Positions 20,432 to 29,160 are shown, numbered from the stretch's first letter. The stretch: 64,000 nucleotides of DNA from Macrococcus hajekii (GCF_004359505.1 NZ_SCWE01000006.1:1-64000), one strand, 5' to 3'. The notes: generated by a model from the letters alone, not told the origin. Numbers and translations: made by a program.

Positions 20432-21781
20432 CTATCCCTCCAGAAAATGATTTTTTTCAAGAAATTTGATATCCAGCGTATTGGCAACATAGTTAGGATG
20501 CTGAATAATTCTATACTGGAAGTCCAGATTAGTAGCAAAACCATCAATAACTGTTTCATCTAAAATAGTCTGCATTTTCTGAATAGTACGTTCTCGTGTT
20601 AAGTCAAATGTAATAATTTTTGCAATCATAGAGTCATAGTACGGTGAAACCGTGCAGTTCTCATATAAAAACGTATCAATTCTGACACCTGGACCACCGG
20701 GTAGATGTAAACCTTGGACTTTACCCGGTGATGGCCGGAAATGGTGTGATGGATCTTCAGCGTTGATACGACACTCAAGCGCAAAGCCATGAATTTTAAT
20801 ATCTTCCTGCTTGAACGGGAAATGATCATCAAGTGCAATATCAAGCTGTGCTTCTATAATATCGACACCGGTCACTCGTTCAGTCACCGTATGTTCCACC
20901 TGTACACGTGTATTCATCTCAAGGAAGTAATACTCCTGTGTTTCTTCCACATATAGAAACTCCAGTGTACCTGCGCCACGATACTTAATATTTTTAGCGG
21001 CGTTCACTGCATCTTCTGTCATTCTTTCCCGTATTGCTGGTGGTACGATTACAGCTGGTGCTTCTTCTATCAGCTTCTGATTATTACGCTGAACAGAACA
21101 GTCACGGTCATACAGATGAATCGCGTCACCATGGCCGTCACCTATAATCTGAACTTCGATATGACGGGCTGTTTTAATGAATTTCTCGATATAAACACGA
21201 TCATCACCAAAGGCTTTCAGTGCCTCATTTTTAGCGGAATGATAAAGTTTTTCGACGTCAGCTAAATCGTTGACAATTCTCATCCCTTTACCACCTCCAC
21301 CTGATACTGCTTTAATGACAAGCGGCGCACCTATAGATGCTGCCATTTCTATGGCTTCCTCAACGGTCGGAATCACATCTTTAGAGCCTGGGATAACAGG
21401 TACTTCTGCAGCAATCATAGTCTTACGTGCTTCTGCTTTATCCCCCATTTTATCAATGGTCTCCGGCGTCGGACCAATAAAGATAATGTCATGTTCCTCA
21501 CATAGTCTTGCGAAGGCCGAATTTTCAGCGAGGAAACCATAACCTGGATGAATTGCATCAGCTCCAGAGACAATAGCCGCCGAAATAATCTGATTCATGT
21601 TCAGGTAACTTTTTTGTGCCTGTGCCGGTCCTATACAATAAGACTCATCAGCCAGTGCGACATGCAACGAATCTTTATCAGAAGAAGAATAGACTGCCAC
21701 AGTATGGATGCCTAACTTTTTACATGTTCTGATGATACGAATCGCAATTTCTCCCCTATTAGCAATCAATACCTTTTTCAT
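20432..21781 (-). CDS. accC: Biotin carboxylase
   Basis: 449 aa ATP-grasp enzyme. It carboxylates biotin on its partner carrier. Motifs: VLIANRGEIAIRIIR at the start, HPGYGFLAEN, the glycine-rich ATP loop AVSGGGGKGMRIV, and EMNTRVQVEHTVTE. It is followed by pxpA and preceded by accB; no carboxyltransferase genes accA or accD are in the cluster. This suggests a role tied to PxpBC rather than fatty-acid synthesis, or a second copy. Confidence 0.95.
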   Translation of the reverse strand: MKKVLIANRGEIAIRIIRTCKKLGIHTVAVYSSSDKDSLHVALADESYCIGPAQAQKSYLNMNQIISAAIVSGADAIHPGYGFLAENSAFARLCEEHDIIFIGPTPETIDKMGDKAEARKTMIAAEVPVIPGSKDVIPTVEEAIEMAASIGAPLVIKAVSGGGGKGMRIVNDLADVEKLYHSAKNEALKAFGDDRVYIEKFIKTARHIEVQIIGDGHGDAIHLYDRDCSVQRNNQKLIEEAPAVIVPPAIRERMTEDAVNAAKNIKYRGAGTLEFLYVEETQEYYFLEMNTRVQVEHTVTERVTGVDIIEAQLDIALDDHFPFKQEDIKIHGFALECRINAEDPSHHFRPSPGKVQGLHLPGGPGVRIDTFLYENCTVSPYYDSMIAKIITFDLTRERTIQKMQTILDETVIDGFATNLDFQYRIIQHPNYVANTLDIKFLEKNHFLEG

Positions 21782-21791
21782 TGTGACACCC

Positions 21792-22205
21792 CTATGCTTC
21801 TTTAATTTTAATCAGCGGTTCATCGTAGCTGACTGCTGTACCACTTTCTACATAAATTTCTTCAACCACACCGCTCACTTCGGCCTGTATATCATTCATG
21901 ACTTTCATTGCTTCAATGATACCGATACGGTCTCCTTTTTCCACTTTCTGTCCGACTTCAACAAGCGGTTTTGTACTCTCTTCATTCTCTGTATTATAAA
22001 ATGTACCGACAAGCAGAGATTTCTGTACATGTCCGCTGTCATCAGCAGGCGGTGCTTGCGGGTTCTGCGCTGCAACTGGTAGTGCACTAGTCTCCGCTAC
22101 TGCCTTTTCGATATGGTATTCTGTGTCTTTATCTTTATAAGAAATAAATTTTAGCTGATTATCATTCATCAACTGAATTAATGTATTTAAATTTTCTGTA
22201 TTCAT
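21792..22205 (-). CDS. accB: Biotin carboxyl carrier protein
   Basis: 137 aa. The biotin attachment lysine lies in IEAMKVMND (K101). The N-terminal 35 residues resemble the BCCP N-domain and are joined by an alanine/proline-rich linker (SALPVAAQNPQAPPA). The gene abuts pxpC upstream and accC downstream. It is the carrier partner of the adjacent biotin carboxylase. Confidence 0.95.
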   Translation of the reverse strand: MNTENLNTLIQLMNDNQLKFISYKDKDTEYHIEKAVAETSALPVAAQNPQAPPADDSGHVQKSLLVGTFYNTENEESTKPLVEVGQKVEKGDRIGIIEAMKVMNDIQAEVSGVVEEIYVESGTAVSYDEPLIKIKEA

Positions 22206-23159
22206 CTATTTCACCCTTTTAATTAATTGTTTGATTTTATTACCAGATGTGCGACCTTTATAGGCAAGGATATTGATATCTTCAATATACTTCATCATTT
22301 TTCTTTTTTCTTCTACTGCTTCTTCAAACGTTCCCGGCACTAATTCAATGATTTCACCTGGTTTTTTTTGAACCAACTTAGGTAAATCATTGAAATAGAC
22401 TGTACCGATTTTTGCATAGCCACCTACTGTCTGGCGGTCATTCAGCAGCACAATAGGCTGACCGGATGCTGATACTTGAATAGATCCTAATTGAACGGGT
22501 TCAGATAAAATATCATAATCATCTGCTTTAAGAGCATCCCCTTCAAGGCGTATGCCCATACGATCAGATACATTAGATATCTCATACGTTTTCACTTTAA
22601 ATCTTTCGAAACGTTCAAATTGCTGTCCAGGTATGAATCTAATTTTCTTATCATCAAATGGAGGCGTATAGATTGTTTTCTCCAGTACTTTTTCAGGGTC
22701 CTTAAATGGTAATTCATCTCCTGCCTGAAGTGCTCTACCATCCTTACCACCTAACTTGATTTTAGTATGTGTTGAATAGCTGTCAAAGACACTTTCCACA
22801 TGAAAACCGTTGCGAACTGTGAGATACGTTCTCATCCCATCTACTGCTGCACTGAATTTCAACTGATCATTCATCTTCGCATGATAAATGGTATTCACAT
22901 TAACCGGTTTATCATTTAAAGTTGCCTGCATATCAGCGCCTGTAATGATAAATGAGTTACCACGCCCAAATTCAAACGTGCCCCCTTGCATCGTCATTTC
23001 GAGGCTGACAAATTCATTATTTTCTAATAGCTGATTCCCTACCATAAAACTAAAATAATCCATTGCACCACTCGGGCTAAGTCCCATATGCTGAACTCCA
23101 GAGCGACCCGTATCCTGAATCGTTGTCAGCAGACCCGGCTGTAAGACTTTAAGACTCAT
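22206..23159 (-). CDS. pxpC: 5-oxoprolinase subunit C (KipA-like)
   Basis: 317 aa. It has the KipA/biotin-dependent-carboxyltransferase domain with the opening LQPGLLTTIQDTGRSGVQHMG and the conserved NDRQTVGGYAKIGTV. The same fold occurs in the carboxyltransferase part of urea carboxylase. It overlaps pxpB by 4 bp (ATGA) and abuts accB. Confidence 0.93.
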   Translation of the reverse strand: MSLKVLQPGLLTTIQDTGRSGVQHMGLSPSGAMDYFSFMVGNQLLENNEFVSLEMTMQGGTFEFGRGNSFIITGADMQATLNDKPVNVNTIYHAKMNDQLKFSAAVDGMRTYLTVRNGFHVESVFDSYSTHTKIKLGGKDGRALQAGDELPFKDPEKVLEKTIYTPPFDDKKIRFIPGQQFERFERFKVKTYEISNVSDRMGIRLEGDALKADDYDILSEPVQLGSIQVSASGQPIVLLNDRQTVGGYAKIGTVYFNDLPKLVQKKPGEIIELVPGTFEEAVEEKRKMMKYIEDINILAYKGRTSGNKIKQLIKRVK

Positions 23160-23851
23160 TGCGTAACCTCCTCTACTTCAACTTTATAATGACTATCCTG
23201 TTCAATCGCAGCATATTCTTCTTTGCTGATCGCCTTAAACTGAATATAGTTCCCTGCTTCATAATAGACAGAAGGTGTACGTTCAGCGTCAAACAGCTTC
23301 ACAGGTGTACGCCCTATAATATTCCATCCTCCAGGGGAAGCGAACGGATACATACCTGTCTGTTCATTAGCAATACCAACCGAACCCGCAGGAATCTCTT
23401 TACGTGGTGTTTCTTTACGCGGCTTGGCAATCGACGGATCCAGTCCACCCAGAAAAGGAAAACCCGGCATAAAACCCAGCATATAAATTAAATATTGTTT
23501 TGCAGTATGTCGCTCAATCACTTCCTGTGCTGATAGCTGACAATGTGCTGCTAGTTCTTCTAAATCGAGTCCATAATCATAACAGACCGGGATATAGAAA
23601 ACTTTCTTTCCCCCCTTGCTGCTCTTACTTATTTTCAGTTTCTTTATCTGTTCTGCAATCACATCATGATTAGCTGTTTCATCTAAATAGACGACTAACG
23701 TATGATAAGAAGTCACTAATTCTTCAATACCTTCAATATGTGCTTCTTCTATCGCTTTTTTCAATGCGAGGACCTGATGGTTAATCGTTTCGTCTATCAC
23801 CGCTTCAAAAATGCAGATTAAAGCATTTTCGCTAATATATTTTATTTCCAT
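23156..23851 (-). CDS. pxpB: 5-oxoprolinase subunit B (KipI-like)
   Basis: 231 aa. The KipI-type domain shows PVCYDYGLDLEELA, MLGFMPGFPFLGGLDP and PAGSVGIANEQTGMYPFASPGGWNIIGRT. It is the first gene of the operon, with AAAGGAGCTTCATAG before the ATG. B. subtilis KipI also inhibits the KinA sporulation kinase; here no sporulation kinase is visible, so 5-oxoproline cleavage is the likely job. Confidence 0.93.
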   Translation of the reverse strand: MEIKYISENALICIFEAVIDETINHQVLALKKAIEEAHIEGIEELVTSYHTLVVYLDETANHDVIAEQIKKLKISKSSKGGKKVFYIPVCYDYGLDLEELAAHCQLSAQEVIERHTAKQYLIYMLGFMPGFPFLGGLDPSIAKPRKETPRKEIPAGSVGIANEQTGMYPFASPGGWNIIGRTPVKLFDAERTPSVYYEAGNYIQFKAISKEEYAAIEQDSHYKVEVEEVTQ

Positions 23852-23935
23852 CTATGAAGCTCCTTTCTCTGTCATATAAATTCTATCATATCTCTCAGTA
23901 TATTCAGTAAATTTTTTTAACATCCTAAAATTGCC

Positions 23936-23967
23936 ATAAAAAAAGCCGCTGTTATCTCACAGCGACT
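23936..23967 (-). terminator. Terminator after yidC
   Basis: A 9-bp stem with one wobble (23944-23952 with 23959-23967) precedes TTTTTTT on the minus strand. Confidence 0.82.
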
Positions 23968-23975
23968 TCTATCAA

Positions 23976-24827
23976 TTATCTTCTTTTCTTTTTAGGTTTT
24001 ACTTGTGTATTGCGCACCACAGTTTCTCTATTCTGTTCATGTGCTTCAACAAGCGGCTTCATCTCTTCATGAACCTTCTGCTTGTAGAATTTATTACCTA
24101 ACCATGTCTGAACAACAAGGAAAGCGCCACCTACTGCCCAGTACAATGCAAGTGCAGCTGGAGAAATGTATGACATCCAGATAATCATAATAGGTGAAAT
24201 GAACATCATCATACGCATCTGTGCTTTCTGTTCATCAGGAATATTCTGCATCGATACAAATGCCTGAAGCGCATAAATAATCCCTGCGATGATGGTCATC
24301 ATAATATCCGGACGTGTCAGATCAAACCAGAGGAAGTGAGGATATTGTGTAATACCGCCACCTGTCGGATATTTCAGCACGTAGAATAATCCTGTAACAA
24401 TCGGAAGCTGGATAAGAAGAGGTAGACAACCCATATTCAGTGGATTGATTTCGTTCTCTTTATATAGTGCCATCATTTCCTGATTAGCAGCCATACGTTC
24501 TTCCTGTGTACGTGCATGCTTTGTTTTTTCCTGTATCGCTTTTAACTGCGGCTGAATCAGATTCATTTTTTCTTTCATGATGCTCTGATTTTTGTATGTT
24601 TTCATCATAAACGGGAACAGCGCAAGACGAACAATCAATGTGATCGCAATAATAGCCAGTCCGTAATTGTGACCCATATTTGCACCAAGCCAGTGTATCA
24701 GTAAATCTAAAGGATGGACAAATGTATCATAGAAGAAACCTGTACGATTAGTTTCCTTAGAATAATCACAACCTGCTAACAATATAATAATACCGAACAA
24801 TAATGGCATTAAAGCCTTTTTCTTCAT
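23976..24827 (-). CDS. yidC: Membrane protein insertase YidC
   Basis: 283 aa. It inserts and folds membrane proteins with or without SecYEG. The lipoprotein signal peptide (lipobox LAGC, Cys at residue 20) is followed by five transmembrane segments; the 60KD_IMP core begins at LGANMGHNYGLAIIAITLIVR, with its hydrophilic-groove arginine, and the C-terminus is very basic (KPKKKRR). GAGGTGAAGAA precedes the ATG. S. aureus has a single YidC at a similar place. Confidence 0.95.
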   Translation of the reverse strand: MKKKALMPLLFGIIILLAGCDYSKETNRTGFFYDTFVHPLDLLIHWLGANMGHNYGLAIIAITLIVRLALFPFMMKTYKNQSIMKEKMNLIQPQLKAIQEKTKHARTQEERMAANQEMMALYKENEINPLNMGCLPLLIQLPIVTGLFYVLKYPTGGGITQYPHFLWFDLTRPDIMMTIIAGIIYALQAFVSMQNIPDEQKAQMRMMMFISPIMIIWMSYISPAALALYWAVGGAFLVVQTWLGNKFYKQKVHEEMKPLVEAHEQNRETVVRNTQVKPKKKRR

Positions 24828-24912
24828 TTCTTCACCTCATAGTATTCTTCACATAGAGGTTATTTTAACACATTTTATTAACTGATTAAACATTTATCCT
24901 CATTTAAGACTT

Positions 24913-25551
24913 CTATTTGTAATAATCCAGATAACTTTTCACATCTTGTTCAATGTTTCCGCTCGCTGCAATCGAAGAAATAGTGGATATACCATCCGCT
25001 CCTGCTTTTAAAATCATTTCACAATTTCGGTTCGTAATACCTCCGATAGCAACAATCGGTACCTCTTTATCATATAGGCGCATCTTTCGGATAAGCTCTA
25101 TGCCACCCGGCTTCTTAGCATCGCTTTTTGAACTTGTAGCATACACGGGTCCGACACCAATATAATCAACATGCTGAAGATCAGATTGATCATATTCCTC
25201 GAAATTGCTCACTGATAATCCGATAATCTTGTGTTCAAATTTTTCAATGATAGTTTCTATCTTTTCATCATCCTGGCCTAGATGAATACCATCAGCATCA
25301 ATATCAAGCGCCAGTTGCCAGTCATCATTGACAATGAAAGGGACATTATACGCATGACATAGCTTCTTCAATCTTTGAGCCAGTTGTCTTTTTTCTTCTC
25401 CGTCTAAGGACCCTGGTCCTTTTTCTCTGAATTGAAAAAGAGTGATGCCTGCCTTGAGTGCCTGCTCCAGCACATCTTCAAATTGACGTCCTACTATATT
25501 GGATGAACCACAGATAAAGTAAAGTTTTAACATATCTTGTTCAAATTTCAA
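24913..25551 (-). CDS. thiE: Thiamine-phosphate synthase
   Basis: 212 aa TIM barrel. It joins HMP-PP and HET-P. Motifs: LFQFREKG, VNDDWQLALDIDADGIHLGQDD, and GVGPVYATSSKSDA with VAIGGI. A TTG start at 25551 (one base after the thiM stop) is favoured because the next ATG has no ribosome site and this start gives the ten residues expected before YFICG. It is the last gene of the TPP-controlled operon. Confidence 0.93.
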   Translation of the reverse strand: MKFEQDMLKLYFICGSSNIVGRQFEDVLEQALKAGITLFQFREKGPGSLDGEEKRQLAQRLKKLCHAYNVPFIVNDDWQLALDIDADGIHLGQDDEKIETIIEKFEHKIIGLSVSNFEEYDQSDLQHVDYIGVGPVYATSSKSDAKKPGGIELIRKMRLYDKEVPIVAIGGITNRNCEMILKAGADGISTISSIAASGNIEQDVKSYLDYYK

Positions 25552-25552
25552 A

Positions 25553-26338
25553 CTAATCCACTTCTTTCACCCGCATATTCTCTGCGATGTCATTTTCTCC
25601 TATCACATTCAACATATCCAGCAGATGAATCTGAAAATGACCCGGCAAAGTTCCAGCCTTCTGTTCAGCAGCTCGCTCTGCTGCAATATTATAATAAGAT
25701 ACTGCTTCTACTAAAACAGATACTGTCGGTTTAACTTCATTATATATAAAAGCGCTAACAATTGCGCCTAATAAACATCCACCACCTGTTACCTTTGTCA
25801 GCATAGCACTGCCATTTGATAACTTTCTCGTCTGACCATCCACATAAATTGCATCTTCTTTGCCTGTTACAATAATAGCTGTCTCTAATTTTCTGCCTGC
25901 TTCTTGAGCTATTTTAACAGTATCCAGTGATAGATCACTGTCTGTCCCTTTCATCTCCGCTGCCTCTATTAGCCCTTTAACTTCAGATGCATTTCCTCTT
26001 ACCACACTGATATCATAGTTCTGAATCAGTTTAAGACAGAATGCTTTTCTGAATGGAGTGGCACTGCATGCAACTGGATCAAGTACGATAGGGACACTAT
26101 GCTTATTCGCTGCTTCAGCTGCTTTTTCCATGGAAGGCATACTTTCTTTAGTGAGCGAACCGATATTGATAAGCACGGCACCCGCATGCTTGATGAAGTC
26201 TTCCAGTTCTTCTACTTCGGTCGCCATTGCCGGACTAGCCCCTAAAGATAACAGTCCATTCGCCGTAAAGTTTTTCACTACATCATTAGTCAGACAGATA
26301 ATGAGTGGATTATCTTCCCTTAATTGATTAATACGCAA
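25553..26338 (-). CDS. thiM: Hydroxyethylthiazole kinase
   Basis: 261 aa. It phosphorylates thiazole for thiamine salvage. The N-terminus ENPLIICLTNDVVKNFTANGLLSLGASPAM is diagnostic, with the catalytic segment TKVTGGGCLLGA. The TTG at 26338 is chosen because AAGGAGG lies six bases upstream within the end of thiD; a longer open frame from 26443 would overlap thiD by over 100 bp. Overlap with thiD is 11 bp. Confidence 0.93.
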   Translation of the reverse strand: MRINQLREDNPLIICLTNDVVKNFTANGLLSLGASPAMATEVEELEDFIKHAGAVLINIGSLTKESMPSMEKAAEAANKHSVPIVLDPVACSATPFRKAFCLKLIQNYDISVVRGNASEVKGLIEAAEMKGTDSDLSLDTVKIAQEAGRKLETAIIVTGKEDAIYVDGQTRKLSNGSAMLTKVTGGGCLLGAIVSAFIYNEVKPTVSVLVEAVSYYNIAAERAAEQKAGTLPGHFQIHLLDMLNVIGENDIAENMRVKEVD

Positions 26339-27128
26339 TTTCTTCCTCCTTGTAACCGAAATGACTGACTGGACCATTGCCGTGACCGAGCCCCGGATTA
26401 TGTCTAATAGCATGTGTGATATACGCCTTCGCTGTACGCACACTGGTTGCTATTGAATGACCTTTGGCAAGTTCAGCTGTAATCACTGCGCTGAACGTAC
26501 AGCCAGTTCCATGGGTATGATGAGTTGCTATTCTTTGAGCAGGGAGTTCTATACATCCTTCTTTTGTGAAGAGATAATCAATTGCATCACCCTCCAGATG
26601 ACCTCCTTTAATGACAACAGATTGACTGCCGATTTCATTAAGGAAAATCTTGCCTGCACGTTCTATCTCACTTTTTGTCTGTACCGTCATATTGAGGATA
26701 CGCTCAAGCTCAGGCAGGTTCGGCGTCGCAACAGTTGCAAGATCGAGCAACTTATAACGCACAGCTTCTTTTCCGTCATCATTCAATAAATCATCACCAC
26801 TTTTTGCGACCATAACGGGATCAATAACATAAGGAATATGATGTTTCACTATAAATGGTCTGACGACATCCATCACTTCACTTGTGCCTAGCATCCCCGT
26901 CTTCACAGCGTCCGGTACAATATCGTTATATATACTGTCCAGCTGCGCTTCAATAATATGAACAGGTTGATCAAACACTTGCTGAACACCTGTTGTATTT
27001 TGAGCAACGATACTCGTAATCGCACTCATACCATATACATTTCTTGACTGAAAGACTTTGACATCTGCAATCGTGCCGGCTCCACCAGTTGGATCTGTAC
27101 CCGCAATAGATAGCGCCGTCTTAAACAT
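26328..27128 (-). CDS. thiD: Hydroxymethylpyrimidine/phosphomethylpyrimidine kinase
   Basis: 266 aa ribokinase-fold enzyme that makes HMP-PP. It opens with ALSIAGTDPTGGAGTIADVKVF. The catalytic region is THHTHGTGCTFSAVI and the substrate region DPVMVAKSGDDLL is intact. It overlaps tenA by 8 bp and thiM by 11 bp. Confidence 0.95.
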   Translation of the reverse strand: MFKTALSIAGTDPTGGAGTIADVKVFQSRNVYGMSAITSIVAQNTTGVQQVFDQPVHIIEAQLDSIYNDIVPDAVKTGMLGTSEVMDVVRPFIVKHHIPYVIDPVMVAKSGDDLLNDDGKEAVRYKLLDLATVATPNLPELERILNMTVQTKSEIERAGKIFLNEIGSQSVVIKGGHLEGDAIDYLFTKEGCIELPAQRIATHHTHGTGCTFSAVITAELAKGHSIATSVRTAKAYITHAIRHNPGLGHGNGPVSHFGYKEEEIAY

Positions 27129-27792
27129 AAAACCACTCCTCCTGACGATAAGCCATATCGAAGAAACGTTTTTCGTGAATACAGCTCTCTAGAAAATTGC
27201 GTCTCAGAATATCGCGATTTTCTTCAGTCGTTGTCTCAGCAAAACGATTTACCCAGTTATTCAGACGATTCATCAGTTCACTCATATTGACAGCATAAAA
27301 ATCCACCCATTCTTTTAAAGGATTATCTGTCAAATCATGATTTGCCTGTATTTTAAGCGCCAGTTGCTGATAAACATAAGGACAAGGTGCCATGGCACAA
27401 ATCGTATAGCTTGCATCATCATATTTATATGCATTGTAATACATATGTTTGATGTAATGATCACTTGAAGGATACCATTCTCCTCCAGCGATAATAGCCT
27501 CATAATCTTCTCCAACATAATCAGCCATTGTATAATGAGCACTGACTTCACCGTTGATAACAAAGTCAATCTGATCAAGTAAAAAACGAATATCCTCTTT
27601 ATTATTCAACTTAGCAATGAGTAAACTATAGATTTTTGCGAATTCATTCAAATAAAGATGATCCGCTTTCAAATAATGGCGAATCGCTTCTTTATCAATA
27701 TTTCCTTTAATAATCCCCTGGATAAAATCATCTTCATATATCGCATCAATAATAGGTGCTGCTTCGCGTTGCAATTCATCAGTAAACATCAT
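27121..27792 (-). CDS. tenA: Thiaminase II / aminopyrimidine aminohydrolase
   Basis: 223 aa TenA-family helical protein. It hydrolyses aminopyrimidine breakdown products of thiamine so that HMP is salvaged by ThiD. Active-site residues sit in MAPCPYVYQQLA (catalytic Cys), YHAY-type YYNAYKYDD and FLESCIHEKRFFDMAY with the late glutamate. It is the first gene of the operon, behind a TPP riboswitch. Confidence 0.94.
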   Translation of the reverse strand: MMFTDELQREAAPIIDAIYEDDFIQGIIKGNIDKEAIRHYLKADHLYLNEFAKIYSLLIAKLNNKEDIRFLLDQIDFVINGEVSAHYTMADYVGEDYEAIIAGGEWYPSSDHYIKHMYYNAYKYDDASYTICAMAPCPYVYQQLALKIQANHDLTDNPLKEWVDFYAVNMSELMNRLNNWVNRFAETTTEENRDILRRNFLESCIHEKRFFDMAYRQEEWFYV

Positions 27793-27809
27793 TATTCCTC
27801 CTTTAATAT

Positions 27810-27841
27810 TAAAAAAAGACCTATTTCTGCAGAAAAGGTCC
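27810..27841 (-). terminator. TPP-riboswitch expression-platform terminator
   Basis: On the minus strand a stem built on GGACC/GGTC with an inner TTTCTGCAGAAA arm is followed by TTTTTTTAATA. It sits between the thi-box and tenA and would form when TPP is bound. Confidence 0.82.
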
Positions 27842-27851
27842 TAAAAGAAGA

Positions 27852-27936
27852 CCGCTTTCCTACGCTAGCATTATCTAGATCAGGTAAAGGGTTTGACACT
27901 GTCATCTCAGCCATAAGGCACCCCTAGCAGTAATAG
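27852..27936 (-). promoter_or_regulatory. TPP riboswitch (thi-box)
   Basis: The minus strand carries the conserved elements in order: GGGGTGCC, GGCTGAGATGACA, ACCCTTTACCTGATCT, GATAATGCTAGCGTAGGAA. It controls tenA-thiD-thiM-thiE through the downstream terminator. Confidence 0.96.
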
Positions 27937-27988
27937 ATATTTTATTAATTAAAGCATACAGAACTCTGCATTTGATTGCAAATAAAAA

Positions 27989-28201
27989 AAGAGTCTGGGA
28001 CATAAGTAAATCTTCGATTTAAAATCCTGGCTCAAAATAAAAGCAGAAATGGGCTTAGCATTAATGGCCGTAAATATAAGGAAACTAGCTACCGCAAGTA
28101 GCAAAACCCTTATGAAAAATAAAGAAATAGCGATAAAATTTGATTCTCATCAAATTTTATCGCTATTTTTATTGTCCGTAGGAATTATGTCCCAGACTCT
28201 T
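27989..28201. repeat. 213-bp inverted-repeat (MITE-like) element
   Basis: Perfect 17-bp terminal inverted repeats (27989-28005 and 28185-28201, agagtctgggacata type) enclose about 180 bases with no gene. Inside are a 20-bp perfect stem with a four-base loop (28125-28168) and a small hairpin (gctac/gtagc, 28088-28102). The gggaca/tgtccc ends recall the dispersed intergenic repeats of staphylococci. Its position just past the LysM-Rpf gene lets the internal stem act as a terminator. No clear target-site duplication was found. Confidence 0.7.
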
Positions 28202-28215
28202 GAATTGATATCAAA

Positions 28216-29160
28216 TTACAGGTTAGCACCACATACTGGCCATTGTCCTGCGCCTGCACGATTGTAAAGAATTTCAGCACGTTTAGTTTGTTCAGCTGCT
28301 GACGCTTCCGATGGTAAACCTGTACCACCTACTGATTGCCATGTTGGTAAGCTAAATTGGTATAAACCATAGTAACCGTTACCTGTGTTAGTAGAAGGGT
28401 TTCCACCTGATTCACATGCGGCTACTGCTGCCCAATTTAAGCCACTGTTGCTAGATACAGCTGCTGTTTGAGTCGTAGCTGCTTTTGGAGCTTGTTGCTG
28501 TACTGGTGCTTGATAAGTTTGGTGTTGAGCTGGTGCTTGATAAGTTTGTTGCTGTTGAGCTGGCGCTTGGTATGTTGGTTTTTGTTGTACTGGTGCTTGG
28601 TATGTTGGTTTTTGTTGTACTGGTGCTTGGTATGTCGGTTTTTGTTGTACTGGTGCTTGATAAGTCTGTTGTTGTTGAGCTGGTGCTTGGTATGTCGGTT
28701 TTTGTTGTACTGGTGCTTGGTATGTTTGAACAGGAGCTGTTTGTTGTACTGGTGCCTGTTGAACAGGAGCTGCTTGTTGAGCTGGTACTGCTGCACCTGA
28801 TACATATAAAGTTTTACCTGCAATAATAAGATCTGATGATAAGTTGTTCCATGCTTTAAGTTGAGCAACTGTTACATTAAATTTAGAAGCAATTTTACCT
28901 AAAGTATCACCTGCAACGATGTGATAAACATTTGAATTTGTTTTAGCTGCTGTTTCATTTACTTTTAAAACTTGAGTTGGGTAGATAAGGTCTGATGATA
29001 AACCATTCTCCGCTTTAACATTAGCTACTGAAGTTCCATATTGTTGTGAAATACCCCATAAAGTATCACCTGAATTAACTGTATATTCTGCTGCATTGGC
29101 TGTTGCTGCAAAAGATCCTGCTACTGCTACCGCTGTTGTAACCGCTAGTACTTTTTTCAT
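28216..29160 (-). CDS. Secreted LysM protein with Rpf-like transglycosylase domain
   Basis: 314 aa. A signal peptide (residues 1-23, ending ATANA) is followed by two LysM domains (about 26-69 and 77-121), a Q/P-rich linker of near-identical 11-residue units (QAPVQQKPTYQ type, about 130-225), and a C-terminal resuscitation-promoting-factor-like domain. That domain has the catalytic glutamate in AACESGGNPS, TGNGYYGLYQFS, and an ending WPVCGANL with a cysteine likely to bond with the one next to the glutamate. It probably binds and cleaves peptidoglycan outside the cell. It stands where staphylococci keep sceD. Confidence 0.9.
   Translation of the reverse strand: MKKVLAVTTAVAVAGSFAATANAAEYTVNSGDTLWGISQQYGTSVANVKAENGLSSDLIYPTQVLKVNETAAKTNSNVYHIVAGDTLGKIASKFNVTVAQLKAWNNLSSDLIIAGKTLYVSGAAVPAQQAAPVQQAPVQQTAPVQTYQAPVQQKPTYQAPAQQQQTYQAPVQQKPTYQAPVQQKPTYQAPVQQKPTYQAPAQQQQTYQAPAQHQTYQAPVQQQAPKAATTQTAAVSSNSGLNWAAVAACESGGNPSTNTGNGYYGLYQFSLPTWQSVGGTGLPSEASAAEQTKRAEILYNRAGAGQWPVCGANL

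Noticed and set aside
26339-26443. Upstream extension of thiM
   Set aside because: It overlaps thiD; a TTG with AAGGAGG and the family start fit better.
28480-28780. Tandem repeats as a possible CRISPR array
   Set aside because: The repeats are head-to-tail and code in frame for a Q/P-rich linker; there are no unique spacers and no cas genes.
28468-28826. Two long plus-strand open frames (110 and 113 codons) opposite the LysM-Rpf gene
   Set aside because: They arise from the 33-bp coding repeats read backwards and give low-complexity Leu/Val/Cys strings with no ribosome site.
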